64,000 bases of DNA, from NCBI GenBank assembly GCA_032358255.1, contig JAULBX010026829.1:124001-188000 (forward strand), in the 5' to 3' direction. The notes beneath the pieces are model-generated. The model saw only the letters and a list, made by a program, of their open reading frames with translations, had not been told where the DNA came from and did not search any database. The translations under genes and the position numbers were made by a program. The DNA is from Heterotrichella gracilis (Eukaryota; Sar; Xanthophyceae; Tribonematales; Xanthonemataceae). Below are positions 11,601 to 22,712 of the stretch, in pieces; the first letter of the stretch is position 1, and every line of letters begins with the position of its first letter.

Positions 11601-12856
11601 CAAAGGATGATGGTACTGTCGGGTGGGCGGTCTGGGGATCCTCCGCTGGAATCGGCGATGTCTGCTAATCGTTGCGCGCAGCGGGACATGGCCCCTTCAG
11701 ACAGGAGCCAGCTGCAAAAGGCAACAATAATAATACTATAAATTAACGATCAAGTAGATTGTGAAGCCATTCAAACAAAACATACAAACAAAAGATTTAC
11801 AAAACCAAAAAACGTAGGTTTATAGAAAAATAAGCTGTAATTCGTTGCGATGGGGTGATGCATTTTATTTCATCCAACGTGATGTAATGTAGGCATATTG
11901 CAACGTAAATGTATGGTGTTGGTAAGGTGCCGTGACACCCCCTGCATCTCACCAGCAATGTGACGTAATGCAAAATGTGACGTAAGAAAAACGTAAAATG
12001 TCCAGACCTGGAGGAGCCATGTGACCTCCCCACCCTCCCCACCTTGTCACCCTCCTGATGTGCTCCCCCTGCATCCCCTCCCTCCACTCGGCGGCTGCCG
12101 CCATCATGGCCCCTTCACTGCACCGAAGCTCCTCACGCTCCCATGAAGTGTTGCCGCGGGGAGGAGCTGGGGACAGGGGGCAAAGGTTAGGGTTTAGGGA
12201 TTTAGGCTTGGAACTGCCATGAAGTGCTGCTGCACGGTGGGACTGGGGGCAAGGAAGGTGGCCGCAAGCTGTGAATCTTTGCTTGCAAGAACGAATGTTG
12301 CCTTTAACCAATGATTTCCCAGTGTATGAAAACTATCAACCAGTTTAGCCCCACTGGTCACTACCCTTACCCAAAACCTTACCAAGGGTCTGCACACCAT
12401 GTCACCTATCACCCAATCCCCCCTAACCCTACACGAGCCCACTTCTGACCTCGCTCAAAACCCCTATCCAAGGGTCTGCACCTTCCAGCTAGGCTGTGGC
12501 GCTAACACCTCCTCCTCGTGTGAACCCACAGGAACAGCCACGGGAGCGCTGCGCTGGTCAATCAGCGCAAGGGTGCGTAACCCGGCGCACAACTCTGCTG
12601 AACCGTCGGGGATGCCTCTACATTCCTGGGACTGCACTTGGGCGTGTGCTGGCTGTGAGGTGGGGTGGTGAGGTGTGGCCTGGCGGTGCAGTGCTCCAGT
12701 GTCTTCAGTTGCAGTGGTAGTGGTGGTTGTGGTGGTGGGAAACATGGTGGTAGTGGGCAGTGTTGGTGGTGGTGAGTGGTTGTGGTGTTGTTGGTGGTGG
12801 TGGGGCGAGGCTTTCCCTACTGCCTCCACTTGTGTACTGTGGAACTCTAGACCCAT
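8694..12856 (-). CDS. Large predominantly helical protein, family not recognised
   Basis: At least eight exons are supported. From the 3-prime end: 8694-8888 (stop), 9267-9448, 9756-9999, about 10270-10542, 10987-11111, 11372-11711, 12043-12166 and a first exon reaching an ATG at 12856. The downstream exons join in phase. The donor of the exon near 10270 is ambiguous, and the join between the first and second exons is unresolved, so an extra small exon may be missing. The first exon is His/Thr/Pro-rich. The rest looks alpha-helical, with segments such as MLAVILSLMPSLMRLDAY, LRHAVDGDVVPGWQLLGQQD and EAVLQLLRHAV, compatible with an armadillo/HEAT-like or scaffold protein. I cannot name a family. 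The intron after the exon at 10987 would begin with GC instead of GT. Four of its junctions are duplicated in the adjacent introns. Confidence 0.55.
8921..8960. repeat. Interstitial telomere-like repeat (degenerate TTTAGGG)
   Basis: About six imperfect copies of TTTAGGG/TTTAGGA lie in the intron just upstream (minus sense) of the last exon of the helical-protein gene. Confidence 0.85.
9640..9668. repeat. Exon-edge ghost: donor-side copy of the exon ending at 9756
   Basis: The plus-strand stretch CACCTACTTGAGGCATGGCC followed by TGG resembles the true junction around 9756-9780 (CCCACCTTGAGGCATGGCCTGG). It duplicates the last ~20 coding bases plus donor of the exon, about 115 bp away in the intron. 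Confidence 0.6.
10215..10312. repeat. CCACC-rich low-complexity tract
   Basis: A nearly pure C/A strand run built on CCCACCAC units. It lies at the donor side of one exon of the helical-protein gene and makes that donor position uncertain, because many GTGG candidates occur in it. Confidence 0.8.
10550..10800. repeat. Exon duplicate plus telomere-like repeats inside an intron
   Basis: Positions about 10607-10757 are a diverged copy of the upstream half of the exon at ~10390-10542. Shared blocks include CAGCGCCATCA, CGCTGCA and AAAGGTGGTTAGCTCCTG near 10680-10700. Telomere-like TTTAGGG runs flank the copy at 10556-10577 and 10767-10798. The copy has lost the clean reading frame and acceptor context and is probably not used. 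Confidence 0.65.
10950..10980. repeat. Interstitial telomere-like repeat
   Basis: Three near-perfect TTTAGGG units lie directly downstream (minus sense) of the exon ending at 10987. A further degenerate run lies at about 11193-11222. Confidence 0.8.
11285..11360. repeat. Exon-edge ghost of the exon ending at 11372, with CCCTAAA repeats
   Basis: About 11288-11338 repeats the true junction at 11368-11420: both read CCCTCACCTGC, a TGATGCACT core, CCACACATC and then CCCAGCAGCTGCC. The two copies are separated by CCCTAAACCCTAAAACCC at 11344-11360. The ghost retains the donor dinucleotide. Confidence 0.75.
12186..12258. repeat. Telomere-like motif and acceptor-side exon ghost
   Basis: A short GGTTTAGGG run at 12186-12203 is followed by CTGCCATGAAGTGCTGCTGC, which resembles the start region of the exon ending near 12166 (CCCATGAAGTGTTGCCGC at 12140-12157). 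This again duplicates an exon edge in the adjacent intron. Confidence 0.5.
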
Positions 12857-14601
12857 GGTACGGGTATGGTGTCACATACGTCGGGTGCTTAGCTGCATAA
12901 GTTAGTACCAGTAAGCACCAGTCAGCACCAGAATCCCCGATGGTCACCGCGGGTATGAAAAATGCACAATAGGGCGCTCCTAGCGCAGGGCATTCAACCG
13001 GCAGGAATCTGCGTCATCTGCACACCCTCAACAAGTGCACGAGCAGCACATGGTGTTGAGGAGGCAAATACCTATTCAAACTGCTCCATGAAACCATGAC
13101 GCGTGGTTCACTTGATCGCGAAACTGGTAGAACTTGCGGTGCGAGGGGGGTCCAATGCATGCATGCGGTCCCGTACAAAAGGAACCTGCTGCCTATTATC
13201 ACACGACCTGGAACAATATGCTTATGTCAAGAATACTACGTACAATTACATGTGCATATAGGTTGTACTTTTTTGGAAACAGTAGACAGGACCACCCCCG
13301 GAAAGCTGGGCCAGGCGACTGTTCAAATCCCAACTGCCTAAACCCTAACATGAACCCTAACTTGCGTGACTGCAGCCTGCAGTGTGACACCGTGTTGCTT
13401 CCACTGCAGGCGCTTCAGGACTCGTTCCCACTTGAGCTGATCTGCACCGGTCAGACGTAGCTAGCTAATGTGTCGTAAACACGATGAGATAGAATTACAA
13501 GAAAGGTGGGTGCAGCCTGCAATGAGTCTCAATGTAGTGCAACGCCTGGCCCATGCACATTGCTTGCAGCCCCAGGTGCCGTTCCCTTAAACTTCCCTTC
13601 CGCTTTGACAGCCCTAGAGTGTCACAATGTACTGCAACAACTTGGAGTGAGGTTCGCTGACAGCACATCACTTTGAGACAGTCACTCAGTCTCGGGAACA
13701 CAACACCACAAGCGGTGCCAAGCAAGCCAGAAACAAAACGTCGTCACACACCACATAAAGTGCGCGCTGTCGCTCTAAGAGTTGGACTAGGTAAAAAGCA
13801 CCTTGTGTGTTCGAGGCAGGCAGCAATACTCTACATCAGCAAGTCTACAGCTGCACCACATCTCGTCGCCTATGGTGTCAGTCATTCCAAGCGGCAATAA
13901 AATGCAACTTGAAGCCATAACCTTGCACCAAAAAGGAGTGAACAGCGTCTTGAGATGTTATTCAGCAATGGTGATGGTATGGCAATGCATGATAGTAAAC
14001 CCAAACCAACCTGGGATGCTCATTCCCCCCAGACCCTTGAGAGTGCTAGATCACCCTAATGCTAGCAGCTGCCCACCTGGTGCAGCCATTATTGATTGAA
14101 AACACACCACCAACGCGCGTTTGAAGCTTGCACGCATAAAAAGGAGGACCCTGAAAGACCATGTTGCAACATTCACTTAAGTGGGAAGGACACGCATGGT
14201 GGTGCCAAGGTATACATGTGAAAAACTTTCTCAAGGTATTGAACTTATGAATGAGCACCCATGCAGGGTGCAGGGTGCCATGCAAATTAAACACTGTGCC
14301 ACAATGGTTGCAAACCACGACTGGGCGGCAGGTAACAGTATTGGAAATACTACGCAAAACCTAAACCTATCCAACTAAATGGAAACGGGTCCCCCCCGTG
14401 CGCCCACCGCACCCCTGCCCTATACCCAAGGCGTGGAAATAACCTGCTTTTATTCGAAACCCTTGCTCATGCTGCCAGGTGTCGCAGTGATTGGAGTGGC
14501 TCCTGCAGTGTGCATCAACACGCCCCTTTTCCCTGCCACATCGGTCTTGCCCCCAATTACCCCCAAACACCCCACAAGAAGAGGAAGAAGACCACCTCAC
14601 C
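12857..14601. other. Intergenic spacer
   Basis: I find no supportable gene in this 1.7-kb interval. It contains a TGG-repeat edge shared with the first exon of the helical-protein gene, a TGCATGCATGC palindrome near 13156-13166 and a small palindrome ACTGCAGCCTGCAGT near 13368. The region should hold the promoter of the helical-protein gene and the 3-prime flank of the papain-fold gene. Confidence 0.5.
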
Positions 14602-17600
14602 CTAGCCCGCCACCGCGCCGATGACGGGCATGGCAGCGGTTGCCCCAAACATGCAGTTGTCGGCGCCCGCAGACCCCATCTTCCACAGCACGTAGCCGTC
14701 CTGGCCCCACCCAGATCCCCACGAGCTGCGCACAATCCAGTAGGGGGTGGCCATGTCATCCACCCCCCACCCCACCACCAGCGCCACATGGCTACCCACG
14801 TGGAACTTGCTTTTGGGGTCGCACTGCAGCAGCGTCCCCGGGATCGTGGCGTCGGATCTGGGATCCGTGGACCCGGGCTCCATCGCGGGGGAGTAGGTGC
14901 CTGAGGATGGCCCGTAGTAGAGCAGGTCCTTGCCCACGTTGAGGGATACCACGGTGGGTGTGGTGTAGACCATGGACTTGAGGCTGGTGGCGTTGATGGG
15001 GGCAACCACGGTGCCGTCCGCGGTCATCTGCAGGAGGGTAACATATATAAGTAGCTTGAACATCGCCAATAAATCACAACAAGTACAGGGAAGACATCCA
15101 TGCCATACACCGATTAATGCCGCATAGATATTTTAGTAATTAGAATATTGGTTTTTGGGCAAATGACAAAATTACCGACTTCAGGTTTGTTTCTTGAGAG
15201 TCATAAAATACTGTAGATATATAAATATATATTTTTTACTTTACACGGGCGCCACTGTTGTAGCCATCCACGAGAGCTTCTCTCACCCGGGGGAAAAGGC
15301 CATTGACAGATCTCATCATACTACAAAAGGAAACACAAGAGTTACCTGCGGGAGGACGAGGTAGTCTTCGATGGTTGCTGTGTTGAAGGTGGCAAAGGCT
15401 GCCGCAGAGGGGCACGTGCCCTGGCCGGTGGCGTTGGCGGTGTAAGGGTAGGCGCCCTCAGTGGCGATGCCCGGGCTGTTGGGGCCCTTCTTGGCATAGG
15501 AGAACACTGTGGAGAGGGGAGTGGGGGATTAGGCCACGCCGTTATTTATGCCAGGAAGAAAGAACGGAAGGCAGGGAACGCACACCGGGCGGAGTTGAGG
15601 GGCCACTGGCTCGCACCAGGACACCCATGTGTCTCCAGCAGGCGCTGCAATTTGTTGCGAGTACCTAGGTGTACTACCAAATGGAGTATCAGGAATTTAC
15701 GTTATACGTACCTGAGGTAACATCGCCTGGCTTGCAGCCTGCCCCGCAGTCCACCAGCTGCTGCACGCTCAGCTGCACACCCACACCATTGGCCTGCGCA
15801 TAGGCGGACTCCACAGCAGACACGCCGGCGGCGGCCCAGGAGGCGGCGCACTGCGGGAAGGGAGAAGGGGGTTTTGAGTGAGTGGGCATGGGGGTAGATT
15901 GTAGTGTACAAGGGGAGGTGGAGGAAGGGGTAAGCCTTCAGCAGAACTTTGCCATGTAGTACATGCGCTGCTTGCACTGCCCTCTCGTCACCCTCACCCC
16001 AACCGCGCGTACACATCCCTGACATGCCCTTGACCACCACACCAGCAGCAGCAACAACAATAATCCCACTAACCCCCACTCACCAGGCCCTGGTCCTTCA
16101 CTGGCGACACCACCCCCTTGGCCCTCCAGTCAAAAGCCTGCACATCCGCCAGGCCAGTGTAGTCAGGCAGCTCAGCAAACTGCTGCAGCCTCCGGGTCTG
16201 CTTGTTGGAGACAGCTGGGGAGGGTGCGGCGGCGGTGGCGGGGGATGGGGCTGCCACGGCCGGGGGGGCGGCGGCGGCAGCCGAGACGATTTCGCCCGTG
16301 AATGTTGGGTCCCCGCCCATTAGGCCCTTGACCTCGTTGGGTGACATGTCTGAGAAGCTGGTGATGGTGGCCTGGGGGGGTGGGTTGGGTGGTGGAGATA
16401 GGAGGGTGGGGAGGGTGGGGAGTGAGGTGGGGAGTGGAAGGTGCGGTGCAGGGGGGTTTGCAGGAGGTGGGCTTTGACTCAACTTGCACAGGTTCCCAAT
16501 TGAGTCACAGTATAGTTCCGAATAACTTGGAATGCCCTCGCTGCATGTGCACAATTAGCTGCTCACCTGGCTGTATTGCTGGTGTACATGCAACAAATCC
16601 CAACCAAAACACGCGCTGCCTGGGGTTTAGGGTTTAGGGTACGCACCACCCACTTGAGCCCCTGGCTGTTGATTGCCTCTATGTCATCCAGGGAGTCGGT
16701 GAAGGCGGTGTAGCGAAGGGTCTCAATGGGCACCTGAGCAATGGGGGAGAATATAATCATTTCATATTATGATTATTGTTACATTGCATGATTTATTTCT
16801 GTTTATTTTTAGCTAAATATATGTAGATGTGGCTACTACCAGAATTGAGCGCAAGATTCGGTCAGCTCAAGACAAAGGTGGTGACGACGCCCCCTCTGCA
16901 CTGCACTTCTAGCAACCCCCACAGACTGCAGCACCACAGCCAAAACTCCCCTCCCCCACAACTCCATTGAGCCCCAATCCCCCGTGTGCCATGCTGCTGG
17001 TCGCCCATCTCACCCCCTCCCTTCCCAACCACCAGCCTCCACAATCCCTCGCTCACGCTGTGCACCTGCTCCACCCCACCCCACCCCAACCCCGCACCCA
17101 CCCCATCCCCACGCACAATGCTGACGTTGTGCCCCTGCTCCACCCCACCCCACCAACCACCCACCCACCCCCACCCCACCCCCACGCACCGTGCTGACGT
17201 TGTGCCCCTGGTTGGTTGCCCACGCCAGGTACGCGTTGCGCCCCCCCGCCCTGAACGCCTGCACCTCCATGGCGGCCTGCGCCTGCTTGCCCATCAGGGT
17301 GGCAGACTGGCCTGGAGCCACAGATACCTCGTAGAGGCCATCCACTCCCCTGGCGCTGACCTGGTTGACCAGGGCCTTGAACAGCTTGTTGGGGCTGGTC
17401 TTGCCTGCGTGAAAGGCAGCGCGCCATGTCAGCAGTGCCGCCACAAAAATAGCAATGTAATATATAATATTTATGTATTAATCAATCTTTATGGGGAGAG
17501 GCGACCGCGCAGTGTTACCAACAAGAGGTGCTTGCCAGTTTGACAACCAGAGGTACCAGGAGAGGGCGCCTGCCCCTCAGCCTCACAGCATCGGCGGCAT

Positions 17601-20600
17601 CGGCGTACCACTGCGGCTATTGGGTCCCACCCGCAATGTATGAGCTTAAGCGTGCATGAAGCTGGCAGGCCAATCATGTGAGCCTGGAAAGATGGGGCGT
17701 GCAAAGGCCTGCATGCGAGTGCCTGCCTGGCTGCTAGGGTTCAGGGCTTGGCGCACCTGTCACGTCTGTGCAGGACTGCAGCCTGCGGCGGCGCGTGGGC
17801 TGGCCGGTGGTGGGGTCAAAGCCGGACGGCTGCACATCCCACTCAATGATGAACAGGTGGCAGTACTCATCAGCGGTGGTGCAGTCAATCTGCGCGGGGT
17901 TGGGGGGCAGGGCCAGGGTTGGTACATGGGGTGGCGTCTGGAGCGGCCCGGCAATTGCAGGGCGGAGGTGGTGGGTACAGGGTGTCGGTAGAGCCGTGGT
18001 GTCTGTAGTGCACGGGTGCCATGTGGACCATGCATGTGCCGTGGGGTGATGGTGGAGGTGGTGCGTGCATGGTGCACCAGTAGCAGGGGCAAGTTGCATG
18101 CCGCAGTATGCGGGGGCAGCAGCACAGCCTCCAGATGCCCCCCAGATGACAGGTGCACCAAACCCTAACCCCCAAAATCCTAAACCTAAACCCCTCGCGC
18201 CAGGTAGTCTGTCCTGCTGCAGCGCACTGCCCCAGTGTGTGATGCTGGCAACCCTAAACCCCAAGCCCCAAACCCTACACACGACAAGCAACACCCTACA
18301 ACCCCTGCGTACCAGGTAGTCTGTCCCGCTGCCCCTGTCAGTGAAGGCTGCCACCACCACGGTGTTGTTGCCCTTGCCCTGGGCTACAGCGTCGCACCCA
18401 ATCTCGGCCTGGAACTGCACAAGAAACAGAGGTATCCTAGTCAGCACGGGGGGTTGTCTAGGGTTTTGCCTAGGGTTTCCAGAGACCTGTGTCGAGGGGT
18501 AGCCCATGACGCCATGCAGTGTGGGCAGCCATGCAGGGACGAGATCACGCAAGGCGCTTGCATATTCCACCAGCCATTCGGTGTGTTGTACGCCCCCTGC
18601 TGTGACTGGGATGCAATTGCCACCTCATGAAGGGAACCCTAAACAGCTGCCTTTCAGGTTGACACCGTGGGCGAGTTTAGGGTTTGGGGTGGTTTTAGCC
18701 CATCCTGGACCCCAACTCCTCAACAAAAATGCTGCAAAGCATCACTGCCGCCACGTCTGCACCGCCTCCCCCCTCCCCCCTAATGCGTACATCATCCAAC
18801 TAGAATCCGGTGCAGCCCGGTGCTTACCAGCATGTCGAGCACGTCGCTTGATCCTGTGGCGCTGCCCAGTGAGGTGGCCAGGTTGCCCCTGCCAGACTTC
18901 TTCAGGGAGGCACACAGGTCGGCTGCAGGGGGGGGGGAAATAGCCAGTTTAAATTTCCTTGCATGATTTGACTACCATTTTACTAATTGTAATAACAGGC
19001 ATAAATTACCCAGATTGGCAAGGACACCATAAAGGGCATTGATATACATACCAAGAACCTTCCTGGTTTATAGATTAACACCATTGATATTACAAGGGCG
19101 GCGTTGATGCCAAACCCCGCTCCCTGACTTGAGCGCCACATTTGCCAACGTAAACACCCTATTCTGGGGCACCAAGGCCAATTAAAGCACCCTACCCAGC
19201 CCTTCTGGGTAAGGTGACCACACACACACCCCAAAACGCACACACATACACTCACTTGCGCTGTCTATGTGGAAGCTGCCCCGGTACACCAGCTTGACGG
19301 TGGCCAGCTCAGGGGGGGTGGACTTGATCGCGGGGTTCAGGGAGCTGCTGCTATCCCCAAGGATGCCATAGGCGATCAGGATCTGCTGCTCCGTGAGGGA
19401 GCTGAAGTTGGTTTGCACCTGGGCGTTGCCGGTGGTGAGCGTCTGCTGGGAGGACTTGTCGACAAAGTAGCCGTCCTGCAGGGGGTGCGGGAGGGTTAGT
19501 TGGCTGGCAACGTTTATTCAAAAGCGCGGTATTTGGGTGCACTTTAATCTCCACTGTGTGTTCTTTCAATGTTTCCCTCCTTGCCAGAGCAGCGCTGAGT
19601 GGGCAGGGCAAGGGTACCAGTAGGGCGTAGGCCAGAATGTTCACCATGGCCCTCACTTGCGCCATACCAGCCCAGCCCAGACCACCTCGCAGCTCACACC
19701 GGCACTATAGACTAGCCAGGAAGGCTGCGTGTCCTCGACAGCAACCACCACCGCCCACACCAGTCCAGCGGTCGCCACCGACACCAGCACCGCATACATG
19801 ACCATGTGGCTATCATGGCCCTCAATCACCAGCCCAGCTCAAACCAGACCACTGCACCAGCCCAAACCAGACAAGTACACGATCTCATTGCACGAGCCAC
19901 TTACGCTGGACTGCGTGTCCTTGACGCCACCACCACCGCCCACACCAGGCCAGCAGTCCCCAGCGTTCGCATACATGACCATGGCTATCAAGGCCCTCAT
20001 TCACCCGTCAGACCAGATTAGACAACTATACCACCCCACTGGACTTGCCACTTACGCTGGACTGCGTGTCCTTGACCGCCACCACCACCGCCCACACCAG
20101 CCCCGCGGTGGCCAGAGACACCAGCAGCGCGTAGACCACCATGGCTATCATGGCCCAGCTCAGGTACTTGTTCTTCACTTTCTTGTTCACATAGTCGTCC
20201 AGGAACTTGAGGAACTCCTCCTGGGGGATCATGCCCTCGTCGTTGGTCTTCAGCTTTTGGAGCTGGTCCAGGTACTTCTTGGCCAGCGGGTCGTTTTGCA
20301 CAGTGTCAAAGTCAAAGTTGATGGACTTGAACCTGGAGGGTGCAATGAAAAGCAAGCTGAGCAACAGCACATAGCAACGACCAGGTATGGTGAGATTGAA
20401 GCTGTGATGGTGGTGTTGGGGTGTGGGTTGTAGCAGGGCACAGCTGCAGATATTGTCCTGGACTTGAAACTGGAGACAGCACGTCAGCCAGCTGACCAAC
20501 ACTACCTAGCAATGAACAGATATCAACCAGTGCTATGGTGGAATTGGGTGTGGGTTGTGAGAGGGCACAGCTGCCATGGTGGTGTGTGGGTGTGGGTTGT

Positions 20601-21059
20601 AGCAGGGCACAGCTGCAGATATAGTCCTGAGTTGGCTGCCATTCCTCAGGGCAACATTTCCCAACCTGTACTTGAAGGTACCGTGCCTGCTGCAGCTTTG
20701 TCACACCTGTACTTGATATCTGCTTGCTCGGAATCCCGCCCCTGCCACTCCTCTGCGCTGGGTGCTTTCACCTGGCCTGTGAAGGGCTGGGGCTTCTGCA
20801 GCCCTGATGAATACAGCGGTTTGGTGGTCGTTGCAGGGTTGTACGTGGAGTCCTCTACAATTGGGTCCCTGAGTTCGCTGGAGTTGGCTGTGTCTGCTTT
20901 GTCGAACTGCACCGTTTTCCTCAGAGGTGCGGCCTGTGGGGCAGCAGCAGGCGGAACTGCACCCATGGTACTGGCTGCACCCGGGCCCTCTGCTTTGTTC
21001 AAGAAGGCGCCCAACCCAGACTTTGAGGACTGCAGCGTGGGCTGGCTCCCGCTATCCAT
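14602..21059 (-). CDS. Membrane-anchored papain-fold (C1A) protein with Ser in place of catalytic Cys
   Basis: Twelve exons join in phase: 20707-21059, 20056-20332, 19256-19475, 18828-18922, 18313-18414, 17757-17889, 17190-17404, 16647-16733, 16084-16371, 15712-15850, 15346-15506 and 14602-15027, giving 831 residues. Residues 1-175 are cytosolic in style; one membrane helix spans about 176-204. A lumenal region of unknown fold (about 205-465) contains a tetrabasic TRRRRLQ site. An I29-like propeptide follows, with SLDDIEAINSQGLKW and then TSFSDMSPNEV. The peptidase domain starts near 575 (DWRAKGVVSPVKDQG). Gln588 (oxyanion hole) is kept. The active-site motif reads C-A-A-S-W, so papain Cys25 is Ser594. 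The His is kept (H770, in SHVALVVGWG), and the Asn of the usual NSWG is Ser791 (SSWG). The fold is secure. Catalysis is doubtful: either a pseudoenzyme or a serine-type variant as in Plasmodium SERA5. Confidence 0.88.
15028..15345. other. AT-rich intron of the papain-fold gene
   Basis: This intron between the last two exons is unusually AT-rich around 15120-15240, including runs of TATATA type, compared with the GC-rich exons. I see no separate gene in it. Confidence 0.6.
17040..17189. repeat. CCACCC-rich tandem tract in an intron
   Basis: The tract contains two related blocks, CACCTGCTCCACCCCACCCC at about 17062-17081 and CCCTGCTCCACCCCACCCCA at about 17132-17151. The shared TGCTGACGTTGTGCCCCTG at 17118-17136 and 17192-17210 copies the donor edge of the adjacent exon (17190-17404), so this is another exon-edge ghost. 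Confidence 0.7.
18196..18225. repeat. Exon-edge ghost of the exon ending at 18313
   Basis: The segment CGCCAGGTAGTCTGTCCTGC near 18198 matches the true donor edge ACCAGGTAGTCTGTCCCGCT at 18311-18330. It lies in the adjacent intron, flanked by CCCTAAAC-type repeats on both sides (18160-18195 and 18250-18300). Confidence 0.7.
19725..20055. repeat. Two ghost copies (about 165-bp units) of the membrane-helix exon edge
   Basis: The true exon edge at 20056-20155 encodes the end of the membrane helix. It recurs at about 19898-19998 and again, more diverged, at 19725-19822. Shared blocks include GGACTGCGTGTCCTTGACGC, CACCACCACCGCCCACACCAG, and ACCATGGCTATCA followed by GGCCC. The nearer copy keeps the donor context CACTTACGCTGG. 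The spacing between copies is about 155-170 bp. Confidence 0.85.
20395..20640. repeat. Intron tandem repeat (GGTGTGGGTTGTAGCAGGG units)
   Basis: The phrase GTGTGGGTTGTAGCAGGGCA followed by CAGCTGCAGATAT occurs at about 20420-20453 and 20586-20620, with a third related copy (GTGTGGGTTGTGAGAGGGCA) near 20549-20568. It lies in the first intron of the papain-fold gene and does not match an exon edge that I can see. Confidence 0.8.
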
Positions 21060-21866
21060 CTGCAACGGCCCAGTTGGCAAGCAATTCAGCGGCCATACAG
21101 GCGTGAGGCGGATCGAAGTGCGGGCCACCCAGGGTGGACCAGCCAGTGGGTAATGTCCACAACATGAGACGCCCATCGTTGATTGCGGTGTGACAGGCGT
21201 TATATGATGTCAGCCATGTTCACAAGAACGAGCATACAGCCGTTGCTAGCAACCGTTCAGCATTCGTACCTTGTGCAAAGTGGGTTTCAGGGCAAGCCCG
21301 AATGTTTAGTGTACGAGGGAGTACCAAGCGTGGCACCAAGCAACGGTGTGTCTTCGCGGCTTTGCTGACCCAGCTCAGAACAGGAAGACGGGTCGAGGTT
21401 CAGCTATCGTTGGGTTGGTGTTAAGCCCGCAAATGGGCAGGCATCTTCCATGGCCAGCTGTATCCGTGTTCGGTACCGCAGCCAAAAGGCACACCCCAAA
21501 CGCTGCACTGGTATTGTGACAGCCGAAGGCGAGTAGCGGTGGAAAGGGCGTGGGTGGGTAAAGTTCCCATTTGGCTGGCAACCCAGTTCCCAACGAGTGA
21601 GGATATGTAGCTGCCAAACAAGCTCTTAGTGCGGGTTGGCGCGCTCCGCTCCCGGGACGCGGGGGTGGAATCCTTGGGAGCCGTGCGGCCAATGTTGGGG
21701 ATGGATCGGGATGAAAATGATCCCTGGAATGACAGAGGGTGTAGGGTGTAGGGTTTAGTCCCAGTTGGAGGCCCTGAAGTTCACCACGGCCAAGTATCGC
21801 CCAGTAATTCTGAGGCAAAGCATAGTTTTATCACTGCAAAACTCTCTACTGACGTATCTTACCAGG
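21060..21866. promoter_or_regulatory. Divergent promoter interval between two peptidase-fold genes
   Basis: About 0.8 kb separates the start of the papain-fold gene (minus) and the trypsin-fold gene (plus). No other gene is evident. A short AGGGTGTAGGGTGTAGGGTT run lies near 21735-21755. Shared regulation of the two divergent genes is possible but is inference. Confidence 0.4.
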
Positions 21867-22708
21867 ATGTTTCCGCTGCAAGTGCAAGTTCCATTCACCT
21901 CTATCCTGGACGCCACAGATGCCGAGTGGAAGGTAACTTTGGAACGTTCAAAACCACGCGTTTTGAAGCTACGAGGGTATGACGAAACGGGCAACGGGAT
22001 TGCTGAGTGCAATGGGACGCTGTGTAACAGCCACAACCTCATCTTCACCGCAAACCATGCTGTGCCAGCAAATGTGGCTCGAATAGTGGCCACCTATGGC
22101 ATGATGGAACAGGTGACCATCAGGGCGCGGCCAAAGGCACAGGTACGCAATGCAAAGTTTCCTGCTTGTGGGTATATATGTAATGCAAGCAATAGGCAAT
22201 GGTGCTGCGTTACGGTGGGTGGAAACAGTGCTGGGGTAATGGTGTGCTTGTTCTCCCTGAGTTTCGAAACTGTTTAACCGCAGTACTGTTTACCCCTGCA
22301 CTGTTTAGCCCTAAGCCCAAACTAACGTTGTGCTGCTGCCTATCGCTCCAGGAGCCGGACCTGTTGATCCTGGAGGGAACTCGTTCTGGCCAGTCCTGGG
22401 CAGACCTGACGCAGCAGGGCAGCACTGTTTCCATCTTGGGGTTGTCCCCTGGCAGAAACGACGTGGCTTTTAACCTTGGCACTGTCGCCCCCTTCGATTT
22501 TGGCACCCAGACGCTGTTTGTAACCGGCCACGCAGATGATGGTTGGTCAGGTGGGCCAGCAATCAATTGGGCGGGACGGTGCGTGGGGATGGTAGCAGGG
22601 ATGGTAGTGGGAGGCGAGTACGGCCGCAGGCAGTACTACGTGCGTGTCGTGCCAACGCAGATCCTGGACCAGTCTGCTCGTGCGCATGGCTTGCCAGGCC
22701 TCGGGTAA
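21867..22708 (+). CDS. Small trypsin-fold serine protease
   Basis: Two exons, 21867-22142 and 22352-22708, join in phase to give 210 residues. The catalytic triad can be placed: His64 in LIFTANHAVP, Asp95 in EPDLLILEG and Ser158 in DDGWSGGPAIN. The last is the GxSGGP hallmark, followed by the usual GRCVGMVAG strand. This matches the trypsin-like peptidase group (Trypsin_2/Deg-like proteases without a PDZ domain); substrate and location are unknown. No obvious signal or transit peptide is seen from the chosen ATG. That ATG directly follows an AG dinucleotide, so it could lie just inside an exon whose upstream part I have not found. The stop codon is followed within five bases by a long hairpin, and the gene is head-to-head with the papain-fold gene. 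Confidence 0.8.
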
Positions 22709-22712
22709 AGGA

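Noticed and set aside
13300-13345. GTTCAAATCC-like T-loop as a tRNA candidate
   Set aside because: No matching A-box, acceptor stem or anticodon arm could be laid out upstream at the right distance.
14379-14942. Plus-strand open frames opposite the papain-fold C-terminal exon
   Set aside because: They are shadows of a clearly conserved coding exon on the minus strand.
20336-20502. Upstream extension of the membrane-helix exon (extra hydrophobic LLLSLLF segment)
   Set aside because: The phase fits only if exon 20707-21059 splices directly to 20332; the extra segment is intron repeat sequence.
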